Below are positions 28,367-38,474 of a stretch of 64,000 bases of DNA, piece after piece. The notes under the pieces are model-generated. The model ran no database searches, was not told where the DNA came from, and was given only the letters and a program-made list of their open reading frames with translations. Location of the stretch: assembly GCA_947258815.1 (NCBI GenBank), contig CAMYJW010000001.1:1-64000 (forward strand), read 5' to 3'. The DNA comes from an uncultured Sphingomonadaceae bacterium (GTDB lineage Bacteria > Pseudomonadota > Alphaproteobacteria > Sphingomonadales > Sphingomonadaceae). Position numbers and translations under genes: made by a program. Numbering within the stretch: position 1 is the stretch's first letter; every line of letters starts with the position of its first letter.

Positions 28367-29047
28367 ATGGAACCGCTTGCCTCGCTTGCATTTGCCAATA
28401 TTGCCTTTGTCGCGAGCCATTTCGCGATGTCGCACCCGTTGCGTGCCGGGATGGTAAAGGCACTGGGAGAACGCGGTTTTCTGGGCGTGTATTCGCTGGT
28501 CAGCCTTGTGCTGTTTGCGTGGATCATACTGGCTTTTCGCGCGGTGTTGCCCGGTCCGACGCTGTGGAATGGTTCGGGCGACGCGCTTTGGGTTGTATCG
28601 AGCCTGCTGACGATTGTGGCTGTTGTGCTGCTTGCCGGTTCGATGAAAGGCAATCCCGCGCTGCCCGATACCGCGCCAGAAGTTGCCGCGAAGGCTGAGG
28701 CGACAGGCGCCTTCGCCGTAACACGCCATCCGATGATGTGGGGTTTTGCGCTGTGGGCGCTGGCGCATATCATCGTCTGGCCCAGTCCGCGCACGTTGAT
28801 CACCGCCGGGGCAATGGGCCTGCTGGCTTTGCTCGGCGCGCGGTTGCAGGATGGCAAGAAGGAAAAGCTGTTGGGCGACGCATGGGCAGACTGGGAGGCG
28901 CGGACGAGCTATTGGCCGCGCCTTGGCAAGCTGATGCACATACCGCTCTCCACATGGCTGATCGGCATCGCGCTGTGGATGGCTTTCACTTGGCTCCATG
29001 TCTGGCTTGCGGGCATTCCGGCGGGGGCGTGGCGGTGGTTGGGCTAA
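28367..29047 (+). CDS. NnrU family membrane protein
   Basis: A 226-aa integral membrane protein with about six hydrophobic segments and the NnrU domain (FAVTRHPMMWGFALWALAH is the conserved HP-containing core, shared with isoprenylcysteine methyltransferase-like proteins). NnrU was named for its link to nitric oxide/nitrite reductase loci, and relatives such as Z-ISO are heme isomerases. No denitrification gene is nearby here. A good GAGGAGA precedes the ATG. Convergent with dxs. Confidence 0.9.
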   Translation: MEPLASLAFANIAFVASHFAMSHPLRAGMVKALGERGFLGVYSLVSLVLFAWIILAFRAVLPGPTLWNGSGDALWVVSSLLTIVAVVLLAGSMKGNPALPDTAPEVAAKAEATGAFAVTRHPMMWGFALWALAHIIVWPSPRTLITAGAMGLLALLGARLQDGKKEKLLGDAWADWEARTSYWPRLGKLMHIPLSTWLIGIALWMAFTWLHVWLAGIPAGAWRWLG

Positions 29048-29050
29048 GCC

Positions 29051-29105
29051 TGCGCGGCGTTTGAGCGTTGCTTTTCCGTTCGCGTCAGCCTGAACGGAAA
29101 ACGCC
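29051..29105 (-). repeat. REP-like hairpin repeat, locus 1
   Basis: A single copy of the hairpin family, filling the gap between the convergent NnrU and dxs genes. A perfect 10-bp inverted repeat (TTTTCCGTTC and GAACGGAAAA at 29072-29101, 10-nt loop) is flanked by the family tag GCGCGGCG-TTGAGCGTTG. The hairpin ends 4 bases from the dxs stop codon. It may help terminate both genes, although there is no U-run. Confidence 0.85.
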
Positions 29106-31043
29106 CTAAGCCCGCGCTTCCTCCACTCCGGCGCTATTGTGTTTCAGCGCTTTCAGCACGGTATCGACGACTTGCGGGGCGTTGAGGCCGGCTTCGTCAT
29201 ACTGTTTTTCGGGCTTGTCGTGCTCCTGAAACACATCGGGCAGGCGCATGGTGCGGATTTTGAGGCCGCCGTTTGCGCTGTCGGGATCGGTCAGGCCTTG
29301 GTCGCTGGCCATGGTCAGAACATGTGCGCCCAGCCCGCCGATTGATCCTTCTTCAATCGTGACGACGACTTCGTGTTCACACATCAGCTTGCGGATCAGC
29401 GCTTCATCAAGCGGCTTGGCAAAGCGCAAGTCCGCCACTGTGGTGGACAGGCCTTTGGCTTCCAACTGGTCTGCAGCGACAAGCGCTTCGCCCAGCCGCG
29501 TGCCCAGAGACAGCAGCGCAACCTTGGTGCCCTGTCGCACGATCCGGCCTTTGCCGATCTCAAGCCGCTGCGGTGTTTCGGGCAGGGCAGCCCCGGTGCC
29601 ATTGCCGCGCGGATAGCGAAAGGCGATCGGGCCATCGTCATAGTGAGCGGCGGTATGCGTCATGTGCACAAGCTCTGCCTCATCGGCGGCGGCCATCACC
29701 ACCATGTTGGGCAGCGTTGCCAGATAGGTGATGTCAAAGCTGCCCGCGTGCGTTTGCCCATCGGCGCCGACCAGCCCTGCACGGTCAATCGCAAAGCGCA
29801 CCGGCAGATTCTGGATCGCCACATCGTGGACAACCTGATCGAAGGCGCGTTGCAGGAATGTGGAATAGATCGCGCAGAACGGACGCATGCCTTGCGCGGC
29901 AAGCCCGGCCGCGAAGGTAACGCCGTGCTGTTCAGCGATGCCGACATCGAAGGAGCGATCGGGGAAACGGTCCCCGAATTTATCGACCCCGGTGCCCGAT
30001 GGCATTGCCGCAGTGATTGCGCAGATGCGCGAGTCCGCTTCGGCTTCGGCAATCAGTTGCCTGGCGAATACAGAGGTGTAGCTGGGCGGGCCGCCCGCGC
30101 TTTTCTGCTGTTCTCCGGTGACGACGTTGAATTTCTGGACGCCATGATATTTGTCGGCGCTGGCCTCTGCCGGGGCGTAGCCATGGCCTTTGCGCGTAAC
30201 CACATGGATCAGGCACGGGCCTTCTGCTGCATCGCGCACATTTTCCAGCACGGGGACAAGCTGATCCATGGCGTGCCCGTCAATCGGCCCGACATAATAA
30301 AAACCCAGTTCTTCAAACAGGGTGCCGCCCATCGCCATGCCGCGCGCGTATTCATCGGTTTTGCGTGCCGCGCGGTGAAGCGGGCCGGGCAGTTTGCGTG
30401 AGATTCGCTTGGCCAGTTCGCGCACCGACAGGAACTGTTCCGAAGATACCAGCCGTGCCAGATATGCGGAAAGCCCGCCCACCGGAGGGGCAATCGACAT
30501 ATCGTTATCGTTGAGGATAACGACCAGCCGGTTGCCCGCCTGCTTGGCGTTGTTCATCGCTTCATAGGCCATGCCCGCGCTCATCGCGCCATCGCCGATC
30601 ACGGCAATGCCCCGGCCCGGTGTGTCTGCCAGCTTGTTGGCGACGGCAAAGCCAAGCGCGGCGGAGATAGAGGTTGAGCTGTGTGCCGCGCCGAACGGAT
30701 CGTATTCGCTTTCACTGCGCTTGGTGAAGCCCGACAGCCCGCCACCCTGACGCAAAGTGCGAATGCGATCGCGCCGCCCGGTGAGGATCTTGTGCGGATA
30801 GGCCTGATGGCCAACATCCCAGATCAGCCGGTCATCGGGCGTGTTGAACACGTAATGGATCGCAACGGTAAGTTCGACCACGCCAAGGCCCGAACCCAGA
30901 TGGCCGCCCGTCTGGCCCACGGCCGAGATCAACTCTGCGCGCAGTTCATCGGCCAGCTGCGAAAGCTGCTCCGGCGCAAGTTCGCGCAAGTCTGCGGGAA
31001 CGTTGACCGTATCGAGAAGGGGCGTCGCGGGGTTGGACGTCAT
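29106..31043 (-). CDS. dxs: 1-deoxy-D-xylulose-5-phosphate synthase
   Basis: A 645-aa thiamine-diphosphate enzyme condensing pyruvate and glyceraldehyde-3-phosphate, the first step of the MEP isoprenoid pathway, feeding carotenoids, quinones and hopanoids. The ThDP/Mg site [17 protein letters not shown]...NDNDMSI is clear, with the transketolase pyrimidine-binding domain ([12 protein letters not shown]) and the C-terminal domain following. The ATG at 31043 ([13 protein letters not shown]) is preferred over an upstream in-frame start. Stop lies at the edge of the hairpin repeat. Confidence 0.96.
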   Translation of the reverse strand: MTSNPATPLLDTVNVPADLRELAPEQLSQLADELRAELISAVGQTGGHLGSGLGVVELTVAIHYVFNTPDDRLIWDVGHQAYPHKILTGRRDRIRTLRQGGGLSGFTKRSESEYDPFGAAHSSTSISAALGFAVANKLADTPGRGIAVIGDGAMSAGMAYEAMNNAKQAGNRLVVILNDNDMSIAPPVGGLSAYLARLVSSEQFLSVRELAKRISRKLPGPLHRAARKTDEYARGMAMGGTLFEELGFYYVGPIDGHAMDQLVPVLENVRDAAEGPCLIHVVTRKGHGYAPAEASADKYHGVQKFNVVTGEQQKSAGGPPSYTSVFARQLIAEAEADSRICAITAAMPSGTGVDKFGDRFPDRSFDVGIAEQHGVTFAAGLAAQGMRPFCAIYSTFLQRAFDQVVHDVAIQNLPVRFAIDRAGLVGADGQTHAGSFDITYLATLPNMVVMAAADEAELVHMTHTAAHYDDGPIAFRYPRGNGTGAALPETPQRLEIGKGRIVRQGTKVALLSLGTRLGEALVAADQLEAKGLSTTVADLRFAKPLDEALIRKLMCEHEVVVTIEEGSIGGLGAHVLTMASDQGLTDPDSANGGLKIRTMRLPDVFQEHDKPEKQYDEAGLNAPQVVDTVLKALKHNSAGVEEARA

Positions 31044-31132
31044 GCTGTCAGTCTTACACACTCAGGAATTTCTGTCGAATGAACCTTGGGGCAATATGGC
31101 CATCGGCTCACCAGGCATAGAGGAATCTTGGT

Positions 31133-31591
31133 TCAGTTACAGTCGGTACACAGGCCGCGCAGTTCAACCACCGGGCGGACATCGGCAAAACCGGCATCGC
31201 GCGCGGCGTTGACCAGCGATCCGGTCAGCGTGTCATCGTCGATATGGGCGGCCTTGCCGCAACTGTCGCAGATCAGGAAGATGCAATCGTGCCGACAACT
31301 GGGATGGCTGTTTGCCAGATAGGCATTGGCGCTTTCGATTCGCCGGGCAAGGTTGGTGCGCACGAACAGATCGAGGATGCGATAGACGCTGTTGGGCGCA
31401 ACGCGCTTGCCGCGCAGCGATGAAACGCTTTCAGCCAGATCATAGGCGGATGCGGGCCGGTCGCACTGCGCAAGCGCGGCATAGACATCCGCGCGCATCT
31501 CGGTCCATTGCTCGCCCGCTTCGGCAAAAGCATCCTGTGCGGCGGAAATCAGCCCTTTGCCGGAATGTTCGTGGTGTGCATGGTCTGCCAT
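31133..31591 (-). CDS. Fur-family transcriptional regulator, probably Zur
   Basis: A 152-aa metal-dependent repressor. The N terminus is His-rich (MADHAHHEHSG); then comes the winged helix (TEMRADVYAALAQCDRPASAYDLAE) and the dimerisation domain with structural zinc Cys residues in CRHDCIFLICDSCGKAAHIDDD and a C-terminal CTDC. The double CxxC pattern and the short C terminus fit Zur (zinc) better than Fur (iron), but assignment rests on inspection. The ATG at 31591 avoids a longer N-terminal reading. It follows msrA on the minus strand by about 36 bp. Confidence 0.87.
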   Translation of the reverse strand: MADHAHHEHSGKGLISAAQDAFAEAGEQWTEMRADVYAALAQCDRPASAYDLAESVSSLRGKRVAPNSVYRILDLFVRTNLARRIESANAYLANSHPSCRHDCIFLICDSCGKAAHIDDDTLTGSLVNAARDAGFADVRPVVELRGLCTDCN

Positions 31592-31627
31592 CGCGCCGCT
31601 ATAGGCCCGCAAGGGGGCTGCGTGCAA

Positions 31628-32317
31628 TCAGCCGGTGGTGAAACCCGGCTTGTAGAGGCCGGGGTAAAGCACTTTGAGCGCGTTTACTTTGGGCCGGTCC
31701 CAATGCCGGATATAAGGGTGGCGGGGGTTTTTGGCCATGAAATCCTGATGATAGCCTTCCGCCGGATAGAAAGCCTGGCGCGCTTCGATCCGCGTGACAA
31801 TGGGCTTTTTCCATATGCCCGCGCTGCCCAGCTGCTTCAGATATGCGGCGGCAACTTTGCGTTGCTGCGCGTTGAGCGGGACCAGCGCGGAACGATAATG
31901 CCTGCCGACATCGGGGCCCTGCCGGTTGAGCTGAGTCGGATCGGCGATGACGGAGAAAAACACGCGCAGCAGCTGGTCATAGCGGATCTGTGCGGGATCA
32001 TAGGTGATGCGCACGGCCTCTGCATGGCGGGTGAGACCACGGCTGACTTTCTTGTAATCTGCAGTGGCTTTTGCGCCCCCGTGATAGCCCGAAACCGCGC
32101 TTTTCACGCCTTTCATATGGCTGAAAACGCCTTCGACGCCCCAGAAACACCCACCGGCGAAGATCGCTGTTTTCAGGCCTTTGCCTTCATCGGCAAGCAG
32201 TTTGGAGGCAGGCGCGCGCACCACGCGCTCCGCAGCGATCGCGGGTTGCTGGCAGGCTGCAAGAAATGTCAGGAAAGGAAGAAGAGCAAGCGTCCTGGCA
32301 GGGCGGCTTGCTATCAC
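31628..32317 (-). CDS. msrA: peptide-methionine (S)-S-oxide reductase, lipoprotein
   Basis: A 229-aa MsrA with the catalytic motif AGGCFWGVEG. A lipoprotein signal precedes it: LALLPFLTFLAACQQ has the lipobox LAAC, so the enzyme is exported and anchored. The start is GTG at 32317, where GTGA overlaps the stop of a 49-aa gene by four bases; no earlier in-frame start fits a signal peptide. It reduces the S epimer of methionine sulphoxide, complementing the exported MsrB at 25.2 kb. Confidence 0.92.
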   Translation of the reverse strand: MIASRPARTLALLPFLTFLAACQQPAIAAERVVRAPASKLLADEGKGLKTAIFAGGCFWGVEGVFSHMKGVKSAVSGYHGGAKATADYKKVSRGLTRHAEAVRITYDPAQIRYDQLLRVFFSVIADPTQLNRQGPDVGRHYRSALVPLNAQQRKVAAAYLKQLGSAGIWKKPIVTRIEARQAFYPAEGYHQDFMAKNPRHPYIRHWDRPKVNALKVLYPGLYKPGFTTG

Positions 32318-32463
32318 TGGGCGGCCTGGGCCTCTGCGCTCGGAACCATGCCGCTGGCGATCTGCGAACCGACATCGCCTTCCATCGTCATCCCGATAAG
32401 CAATGCGCCCACGGCGAAACCGATGGTGAAGAAACGATAGAAGTCGGCCTTGAACAATCCCAT
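32314..32463 (-). CDS. 49-aa small membrane protein coupled to msrA
   Basis: A short gene upstream of msrA. It begins MGLFKADFYRFFTIGFAVG and continues with ALLIGMTMEGDV, so a basic/aromatic N terminus leads into one hydrophobic helix; a short tail ends AEAQAAQ. AGGAAAGAG lies 8 nt before the ATG, and its TGA overlaps the msrA GTG (GTGA), a strong sign of translational coupling. Function unknown; it may be a small inner-membrane protein or a leader whose translation sets msrA expression. Confidence 0.7.
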   Translation of the reverse strand: MGLFKADFYRFFTIGFAVGALLIGMTMEGDVGSQIASGMVPSAEAQAAQ

Positions 32464-32609
32464 GGCAGCACTCTTTCCTGCACGAAGAACGAATTTGATC
32501 TGTTGGCTGGGTCATTGCCACCCGTTCGCTTTCCAACGGGTGAACATTACGGGCAAACCCGCATCTGTGCGACGAACCGCATGTTTCCTGCGATGAGTTG
32601 AGCTCTGCC
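32464..32609. other. intergenic region upstream of the msrA unit
   Basis: This stretch must hold the promoter of the small gene and msrA. I see no gene, clear promoter consensus or operator. The remaining 220 bp toward purH are filled by the tandem hairpin array. Confidence 0.4.
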
Positions 32610-32828
32610 TTTCCATTCGCGCCAGCTTGAGTGGAAATCGCTCCGAGCCCGCGCGGCGCTTGAGCGTTGCTTTTCCATTCGCGCCAGCTTGAGTGGAAAT
32701 CGCCCCGAGCCCGCGCGGCGCTTGAGCGTTGCTTTTCCATTCGCGCCAGCTTGAATGGAAATCGCCCCGAGCCCGCGCGGCGCTTGAGCGTTGCTTTTCC
32801 ATTCGCGCCAGCTTGAATGGAAATCGCC
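32610..32828 (-). repeat. REP-like hairpin repeat, locus 2 (four tandem copies, 62-bp period)
   Basis: Four hairpins begin at 32610, 32672, 32734 and 32796, an exact 62-bp period. Each is TTTCCATTC - 10-nt loop - GAATGGAAA (GAGTGGAAA in the first two, leaving a G-T wobble). Spacers are nearly identical (CCGAGCCCGCGCGGCGCTTGAG followed by CGTTGC). The last hairpin ends 5 bases from the purH stop codon. There are no unique spacers, so this is not CRISPR. Confidence 0.92.
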
Positions 32829-34424
32829 TTAATGCCGGAAGTGGCGCATTCCGGTGAACACCATGGCGAGCCCCGCTTTATTGGCGGCTTCGATCACTTC
32901 ATCGTCTCGGATGGATCCACCCGGCTGGATTACCGCGGTGGCGCCGGCTTCGGCTGCGGCCAGCAGACCATCGGCAAACGGGAAGAACGCATCGGAAGCC
33001 ACCGCGCTGCCGACCGCGCGTGATTGATCCCATCCGTAGGTTTGCGCCGCTTCAGCGGCCTTGGTTGCGGCAATGCGAGAGGAATCGCGCCGGTTCATCT
33101 GGCCCGCGCCGATACCGGCGGTGGCGCCGTCCTTGGCATAAACGATCGCATTCGATTTGACATGGCGGGCAACGGTCCACGCGAACAGACAGTCTTTCAG
33201 TTCCTGCGCGCTTGGCTCTCGCTGTGTTACGACCTTGAGCTGTTCTTGCGTGATGTGCCCGTTGTCACGGTCCTGCACCAGCAGGCCACCCGCGATCACG
33301 ATCTGGGAAAGGCCTGCCCGGCGCGGGTCTGGCAGATCGTCGACCAGCAGCAGCCGCAGGTTTTTCTTCTTAGCAAATGCCGCTTTGGCATCTTCGCTTG
33401 CGCCCGGCGCGATAACGACTTCGGTGAAAATCTTGCAGATCGCTTCTGCGGTCGCCCCGTCGAGCGGGACATTGGTGGCAACGATGCCGCCAAATGCGGA
33501 AACCGAATCGCAGGCCAGCGCCTCTTCCCAAGCCTGGGCCAGCGTTGGCCGGGTGGCGACGCCGCACGGGTTGGCATGTTTGACGATCACCACCGTGGGA
33601 TCAGCCCCGGCAAATTCGGCAACCAGTTCAAGCGCGGCGTTGGCGTCGTTATAGTTGTTGTAGCTCAGCTCCTTGCCCTGCACTTGTCGGGCTTGCGGGA
33701 TGCCGGTGCCGAGTGAGGAAAACTCCGGCACATAAAGCGCGGCTTCCTGATGCGGATTTTCGCCATAGCGCAACGTGGTGACGAGCTTGCTGGCCATGGC
33801 GCGGCGCGGGGGGAAATGCACTGGCTGATCGACACTCGTGAACCAGCTGGAAATTGCCGCGTCATAGGCGGCAGTGGCCGAAAACGCGCGCGCGGCCATC
33901 GCCTTGCGAAAATCCATCCGGGTCGCGCCGTCGGTTTCGTCCATTTCGGCCAGCAGCGCGCCATAATCGGCGGGATCGGTGAGGATGGTAACGAATGCGT
34001 GGTTCTTCGCGGCTGAACGCACCATCGAAGGGCCGCCGATATCGATATTCTCGATCACTTCTTCGCGGCCTGCGCCTTTCGCGACGGTCTGTTCGAACGG
34101 ATAGAGATTGACCACGACAAGATCGATCGCGCCGATCGCGTGTTCTTCCATTGCCGCAGCATGTTCGGGGTTGTCGCGCACGGCCAGCAGCCCGCCGTGA
34201 ACCATCGGGTGCAGTGTCTTGACCCGCCCGTCCATCATTTCGGGAAAGCCGGTCAGGTCGGAAACATCGCGCACATCCAGCCCGGCATCGCGCAGGGCTT
34301 TTGCGGTTCCGCCGGTTGAAACCAGCTCAACGCCGCGCGCGCCCAGTGCCTTCCCCAGTTCGACAAGGCCGGACTTGTCGGAAACAGAAAGCAGCGCCCG
34401 GCGGATGGAAACGGAATCGGTCAT
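32829..34424 (-). CDS. purH: bifunctional AICAR transformylase/IMP cyclohydrolase
   Basis: A 531-aa enzyme for the last two steps of IMP synthesis. The N-terminal MGS-like IMP cyclohydrolase domain shows [25 protein letters not shown] and [13 protein letters not shown]. The C-terminal AICAR transformylase domain has the KHANPCG motif with catalytic Lys-His and ends near [11 protein letters not shown] start at 34424. Lies 71 bp after the heparinase-like gene on the same strand. Confidence 0.97.
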   Translation of the reverse strand: MTDSVSIRRALLSVSDKSGLVELGKALGARGVELVSTGGTAKALRDAGLDVRDVSDLTGFPEMMDGRVKTLHPMVHGGLLAVRDNPEHAAAMEEHAIGAIDLVVVNLYPFEQTVAKGAGREEVIENIDIGGPSMVRSAAKNHAFVTILTDPADYGALLAEMDETDGATRMDFRKAMAARAFSATAAYDAAISSWFTSVDQPVHFPPRRAMASKLVTTLRYGENPHQEAALYVPEFSSLGTGIPQARQVQGKELSYNNYNDANAALELVAEFAGADPTVVIVKHANPCGVATRPTLAQAWEEALACDSVSAFGGIVATNVPLDGATAEAICKIFTEVVIAPGASEDAKAAFAKKKNLRLLLVDDLPDPRRAGLSQIVIAGGLLVQDRDNGHITQEQLKVVTQREPSAQELKDCLFAWTVARHVKSNAIVYAKDGATAGIGAGQMNRRDSSRIAATKAAEAAQTYGWDQSRAVGSAVASDAFFPFADGLLAAAEAGATAVIQPGGSIRDDEVIEAANKAGLAMVFTGMRHFRH

Positions 34425-34495
34425 GCAAAAAACCCTGTGCCTGAGAAGTTCGGTCGCCTCCTAGTCAGGCTGGGCGGGCCGCGAAACCCCTATTC

Positions 34496-36505
34496 TCAGC
34501 CCATCTTTTTCAGCAGCCAGGCGAAGTTGCCGCCACCGCGCGAAACCATGCCCTGAATAACCAGTTGCTGGACCGGGATGGGTCGTCCCTGACCATCAAT
34601 CCAGATGCTGTCTTCCACGCTTACTTCGCCCGCGCCTGCGCGGAATTGCCAATAGCTGCCATCGGGAAGCGCAAGGCTGGCACCCTGTCCGTCTTCAGAT
34701 CGCGCGACATCGATATCGGGACCAAGATGAAAGCGGATCGCGAAGCTGAGCTTGCCGCGCCTGCCTTTTCGTCCGCTTGGCAGCAGCAAATCCTCGCCGC
34801 GAAGTTCGGTGCCGTCATCGCGCAGAATCAGAATCCGTCTGTGGATGAGGCCAAAGCGCGCGGCATACCCGTTGTGGCTGGCTTCAAGGCGGGTTGCCGC
34901 CCCTGTTGAATCGCCGGGCGCGGCCAGCGTGCGCCGGTCAATATCCACTTCGGAGACACCCGAACCGATCTTGCCGTTGATCAGAACCGCGGTTGAATTG
35001 GCGTTTTCAAGAACCAGTGTCGAATGCGCGGCGGTTGCCCGTAACCCCTGCTCAAGCCGGACCGGGGTCAGCCCGCCGGCGCTGGCCGCGCCACCGCAGT
35101 TGACGATCAGCCGATGGCTGCCGGTCGAAAATTCAAATGCCAGTGTCGATGCACAGCCATAGCGTGCTTGCCGGGGCATTGGCGGAGGCGCGGCATCGAA
35201 CTGCAGCAGGCTTTTCTGCGCAAGAACCCGCTGATAGCCCCATTGCCGGGCATCACGCAGCGGGCGGGTGCGCACGCGGCTCGCTTCGATCAGCGATGCG
35301 ATTTCTCCCGCTTCGACCGCCCAGGAACCTTGCCAGCCGCCAAGCGATCCGTCGCCGTGCGTTAGCGCAAGCAGCGGCGGAACCAGCAATGAAAGCATCG
35401 TTTCGATCGCGTCTGGCGGATCGCGCCGCGTTGCTTCGTAACAGGCGCGCAGGTTCACCAGCAGGGCAATCGCTTCCATCTGCGCCAGCGGGCTGCGCGA
35501 CAGCACGCCGCCATCATCGCCCACCATCTCGCCCAGCGCCTTGACCAGTCCGGCCTCACCATAAAGCCTGCGTGGCTGGCCATCCGGCAGCAACAGCCCG
35601 GCTGCAACAATCGCGCACCAGCCTGCCACTTCGGCCACGCCGTCTTCCGCCTTCTGGACATTGCGATCCAGCCATCGCGCGGTTTCGCCGATCGCGCCAA
35701 GCGTGCGCGATCGCAGGGACTTGTCGATACCCGACAGCACCAGCGGCGCGTGGACCATCCAGTTCAGCAGACGTGTGCCGGTGTTGCCGATTGCCCAGGC
35801 CGGTCCCTTGCCCGGCCTGGCGGGGGGCTTGGGGTTTGCGTTCAACCATGCGGCAAGGATGCGCTCTGCCACCGGCGCGGCCTGTTCGCGTGGGGATCGC
35901 GCATCGAGATCCGCAAGCCAGGTGAAACCGTGCACGACCCGCTCAAGCGGCGGCGTGACCCGCGCGGCACCGCCAAAATCGACTTGCGCGATGGGTGTCT
36001 TGGCGCCGTGAACCAGGAAATGCCCGGCGCGCAGGGCGGTTCCCGCAACCGCATCGCCCATGATTGGGCTGGAAACGGTTGCGAGCAGACGGGTGCGCAC
36101 TTTTTTGCCGATCGGCGCAGTGAGCATCGATGCGGGGATGCCAAGCCGATAAGCCATGCGAACAAAGCGCGCGCCGATATGGACCGACGGCGGAGAAAAA
36201 TCCGCCAGCGCGAGCGACCGGCCCGGCTCGATAATCTCGCTTGCGGCTTCATTTTCGTCGGAGATTTCGGAATGGGGCGGTTCGTCCGGTTCCGCGCTGG
36301 CCGGTTCTGCGCCGGCAGGTTCGTCAGATGCCTCTGCGTTTTCGCCATCCCCTGAATTGTGGGGAGCAGGGTTTTCATCCCGGGAGACGTCAGCTTCGCT
36401 CAATGCGCCCTCCTCGCTCGCTGCGCCAAGCGGCATCGCAGGCGAGCTGTCATCTCCGCTATGCGTATCGCTTGTCGCCAGATCGCGAAAGGATGTATCG
36501 GCCAT
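34496..36505 (-). CDS. heparinase II/III family protein
   Basis: A 669-aa protein. An acidic, Ser/Glu-rich N-terminal region of about 100 residues (low complexity, possibly disordered) precedes an alpha/alpha-toroid (ILAAWLNANPKPP onward) and a beta-sandwich heparinase II/III-like domain (from about 420; TLVLENANSTAVLI). Family members are polysaccharide lyases, but in alphaproteobacteria this chromosomal copy next to purH and rpe has no known substrate. The start is uncertain: ATG 36505 is four bases beyond the rpe stop, while ATG 36517 overlaps rpe. The acidic N-terminal extension is unusual. Confidence 0.85.
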   Translation of the reverse strand: MADTSFRDLATSDTHSGDDSSPAMPLGAASEEGALSEADVSRDENPAPHNSGDGENAEASDEPAGAEPASAEPDEPPHSEISDENEAASEIIEPGRSLALADFSPPSVHIGARFVRMAYRLGIPASMLTAPIGKKVRTRLLATVSSPIMGDAVAGTALRAGHFLVHGAKTPIAQVDFGGAARVTPPLERVVHGFTWLADLDARSPREQAAPVAERILAAWLNANPKPPARPGKGPAWAIGNTGTRLLNWMVHAPLVLSGIDKSLRSRTLGAIGETARWLDRNVQKAEDGVAEVAGWCAIVAAGLLLPDGQPRRLYGEAGLVKALGEMVGDDGGVLSRSPLAQMEAIALLVNLRACYEATRRDPPDAIETMLSLLVPPLLALTHGDGSLGGWQGSWAVEAGEIASLIEASRVRTRPLRDARQWGYQRVLAQKSLLQFDAAPPPMPRQARYGCASTLAFEFSTGSHRLIVNCGGAASAGGLTPVRLEQGLRATAAHSTLVLENANSTAVLINGKIGSGVSEVDIDRRTLAAPGDSTGAATRLEASHNGYAARFGLIHRRILILRDDGTELRGEDLLLPSGRKGRRGKLSFAIRFHLGPDIDVARSEDGQGASLALPDGSYWQFRAGAGEVSVEDSIWIDGQGRPIPVQQLVIQGMVSRGGGNFAWLLKKMG

Positions 36506-36509
36506 CGGG

Positions 36510-37172
36510 TCAGGCATCTCCTTTGAGAGCGGCAATGTTGGCGGCATAATTGCCCGGACCACCCTTGAACGTCGCCGAACCGGCAACGAGCACGTCTGCT
36601 CCGGCATCGACGCACTGGCGCGCGGTCTGCGCGTTGACGCCACCGTCCACTTCCAGCCTGATATCGCGGCCGGTTTTCTCGATCATCTTGCGCACGGCCT
36701 CGATCTTGCGCAACTGGCTGGAGATAAAGCTCTGGCCACCAAAACCGGGGTTGACGCTCATCACCAGCACCAGATCAACGTCGTCAATCAGGTAATCGAG
36801 CATTTTCGCCGGGGTCGCCGGATTGAGCGAAACGCCTGCCTTCTTGCCCAGCGCCTTGATGGCCTGAACCGTCCGGTGGGTGTGGGCACCCGCTTCGGGG
36901 TGGACCGTGATGATGTCAGCCCCGGCATCGGCGAAGGCTTCGAGATAGGGATCGACCGGCGCAATCATCAGATGAACGTCGAAAGGTTTGCTCGAATGCG
37001 GGCGCAGCGCCTTCACCACATCGGGGCCGATGGTGATGTTGGGCACGAAATGGCCATCCATCACATCGATATGGATCCAGTCCGCGCCGGCTTCGTCTAT
37101 AGCGCGCACTTCCTCACCCAGCCGCGCGAAATCGGCGGACAGGATGGACGGTGAAATGAGCGGTGTGGCCAT
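36510..37172 (-). CDS. rpe: ribulose-phosphate 3-epimerase
   Basis: A 220-aa TIM barrel interconverting ribulose-5-phosphate and xylulose-5-phosphate. Motifs include [29 protein letters not shown] (catalytic Asp and metal ligands), [16 protein letters not shown] and EVDGGVN, all canonical. The ATG at 37172 is preferred because the family begins there. Four bases separate its stop from the heparinase-like start. Divergent from the lasso-like cluster across a 169-bp gap. Confidence 0.96.
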   Translation of the reverse strand: MATPLISPSILSADFARLGEEVRAIDEAGADWIHIDVMDGHFVPNITIGPDVVKALRPHSSKPFDVHLMIAPVDPYLEAFADAGADIITVHPEAGAHTHRTVQAIKALGKKAGVSLNPATPAKMLDYLIDDVDLVLVMSVNPGFGGQSFISSQLRKIEAVRKMIEKTGRDIRLEVDGGVNAQTARQCVDAGADVLVAGSATFKGGPGNYAANIAALKGDA

Positions 37173-37341
37173 GCGGGAACTTTGCTCCTTTCTCCGGCGC
37201 TTAGAGTCAGTGCCGGTGACCGACAAGCAGGGGGATAGGCGTTTTCCACACGCTTGAGCCGCTTGCACAGGCGGTTTTGCGACGATTCGAGCCCTCTGGA
37301 CGATTGACCGAGTCGGCGCGAAGCGCCAAATCAGGCGCGCG

Positions 37342-38196
37342 ATGGCTCAAATCCCTGCTCAGGAACTGCTTACGCGCGAGACTCGCGTGCATTACGGAAA
37401 GGCGCCCCACGCGCTTGCCGGGCAAGTTGTCGCCGAAGACTGCTGGCAGCTTGTCGGCGATGAATTTCTGATGCGCGCGGGCGCGGGCCACTGGTTTTAT
37501 TACAAACAGGGCCACGGCGTGACGATCGAACGCGGCCCCGGAGCCGATCACAGCGCGGAACCGTTGTGGCTGAGCGGCAGCGTCTATTCCGCAGTGGCAA
37601 GCATCAACGGGTTCATGCCGGTTCACGCATCCGCGGTCTGTCACGATGGGCGGGTCTATGCTTTCAAGGGGCCAAGCGGTGCAGGAAAATCGACGCTTGT
37701 CACTGCTCTTGCGAATGCTGGTTTTCCGCTGTTTTGCGATGATACGCTGGTTCTGGATCTGCGCGATCCCGACACTGTGCAATGCCTGCCCGGACACAAG
37801 CGCCTCAAGCTGACCGATGAAGCGCTTGCGCTGACCGGAGCGGCGCGTGAGGAGAAAGTCGGCGTCGATATCGGGAAATTCTATGCGCAGCCTTCGGCGC
37901 AATACGCGGGCGGTCCGCTGCCACTGGCAAAACTGATCCTTCTTGATGAAGGCGATGAATGCGCTTTTGAAGAGCTTTCCGGCGCGCGTCGCATCGCCGG
38001 TCTGGATGAGGATCACTATACGGCGCACTATTTCACCATGGCGCGCCAGTTTGATCTGGCGGCCCGGTTTGCGCACTTGTCCGATCTTGCGGGCCGTATC
38101 GCGATGAGCCGGTTTGTCCGGCCTCGCGATCTTGCACGTTTTGCCGATGGCGTTGCCCATGCCGTTGCCTATATTGGCGCAAAGCCAGCGCCTTGA
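37342..38196 (+). CDS. HprK-like serine kinase of the RiPP cluster
   Basis: A 284-aa kinase related to HPr kinase. Walker [10 protein letters not shown] lies at 110-118, the conserved His in MPVHASAV at 95, and FCDDTLVL at 131-138 supplies acidic catalytic residues. Kinases of this type sit in paeninodin-like lasso clusters and phosphorylate the C-terminal Ser of the precursor peptide (PadeK, ThcoK and SyanK families). Both predicted precursors here end in Ser, which fits. True HPr kinase is unlikely because there is no HPr gene nearby and the cluster context is lasso-like. First gene of a plus-strand operon; its TGA overlaps a possible TTG start of B1. Confidence 0.88.
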   Translation: MAQIPAQELLTRETRVHYGKAPHALAGQVVAEDCWQLVGDEFLMRAGAGHWFYYKQGHGVTIERGPGADHSAEPLWLSGSVYSAVASINGFMPVHASAVCHDGRVYAFKGPSGAGKSTLVTALANAGFPLFCDDTLVLDLRDPDTVQCLPGHKRLKLTDEALALTGAAREEKVGVDIGKFYAQPSAQYAGGPLPLAKLILLDEGDECAFEELSGARRIAGLDEDHYTAHYFTMARQFDLAARFAHLSDLAGRIAMSRFVRPRDLARFADGVAHAVAYIGAKPAP

Positions 38197-38213
38197 CGGA
38201 GGAACTACCGGTA

Positions 38214-38474
38214 ATGCTGACAAAGCGCGAAGCCCTGTTCACGCAAACGCGGATTGACGATGAAATTGTCGTGATGTTGCTGGCATCGGGGGAATTTCTC
38301 TCAATCACCGGGACGGGTGCGGATATCTGGGAACGGATCGACGGCACGCGCGACCGCGCAACGCTGGTGGCTGAACTTGCCGATGAATATGATGCGTCAG
38401 AGGCGGAAATTTCCGCGGATGTGGATGCATTCCTGACCGGCCTCAAGGAGGCCGGAATCGTTGCCGGAAGCTGA
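38214..38474 (+). CDS. PqqD-like leader-binding protein (lasso B1)
   Basis: An 86-aa RiPP recognition element. It has the PqqD fold pattern: beta-rich N terminus (IDDEIVVMLLASGEFLSITG), then helices (GADIWERIDGTRDRATLVAELADEYDA). B1 proteins bind the leader peptide, recognising a YxxPxLxxxG-type motif, and deliver it to the B2 protease. The ATG at 38214 has GGAGGA about 10 nt upstream; a TTG at 38193 overlapping the kinase stop would add seven residues. Overlaps B2 by 14 bases. Confidence 0.9.
   Translation: MLTKREALFTQTRIDDEIVVMLLASGEFLSITGTGADIWERIDGTRDRATLVAELADEYDASEAEISADVDAFLTGLKEAGIVAGS

Noticed and set aside
32610..32828. CRISPR array
   Set aside because: The 62-bp units are repeated as a whole with no unique spacers, and no cas genes are present.
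37342..38196. Housekeeping HPr kinase/phosphorylase
   Set aside because: No HPr or PTS genes nearby, and it is coupled to B1 and B2 lasso genes, whose clusters are known to carry HprK-like tailoring kinases.
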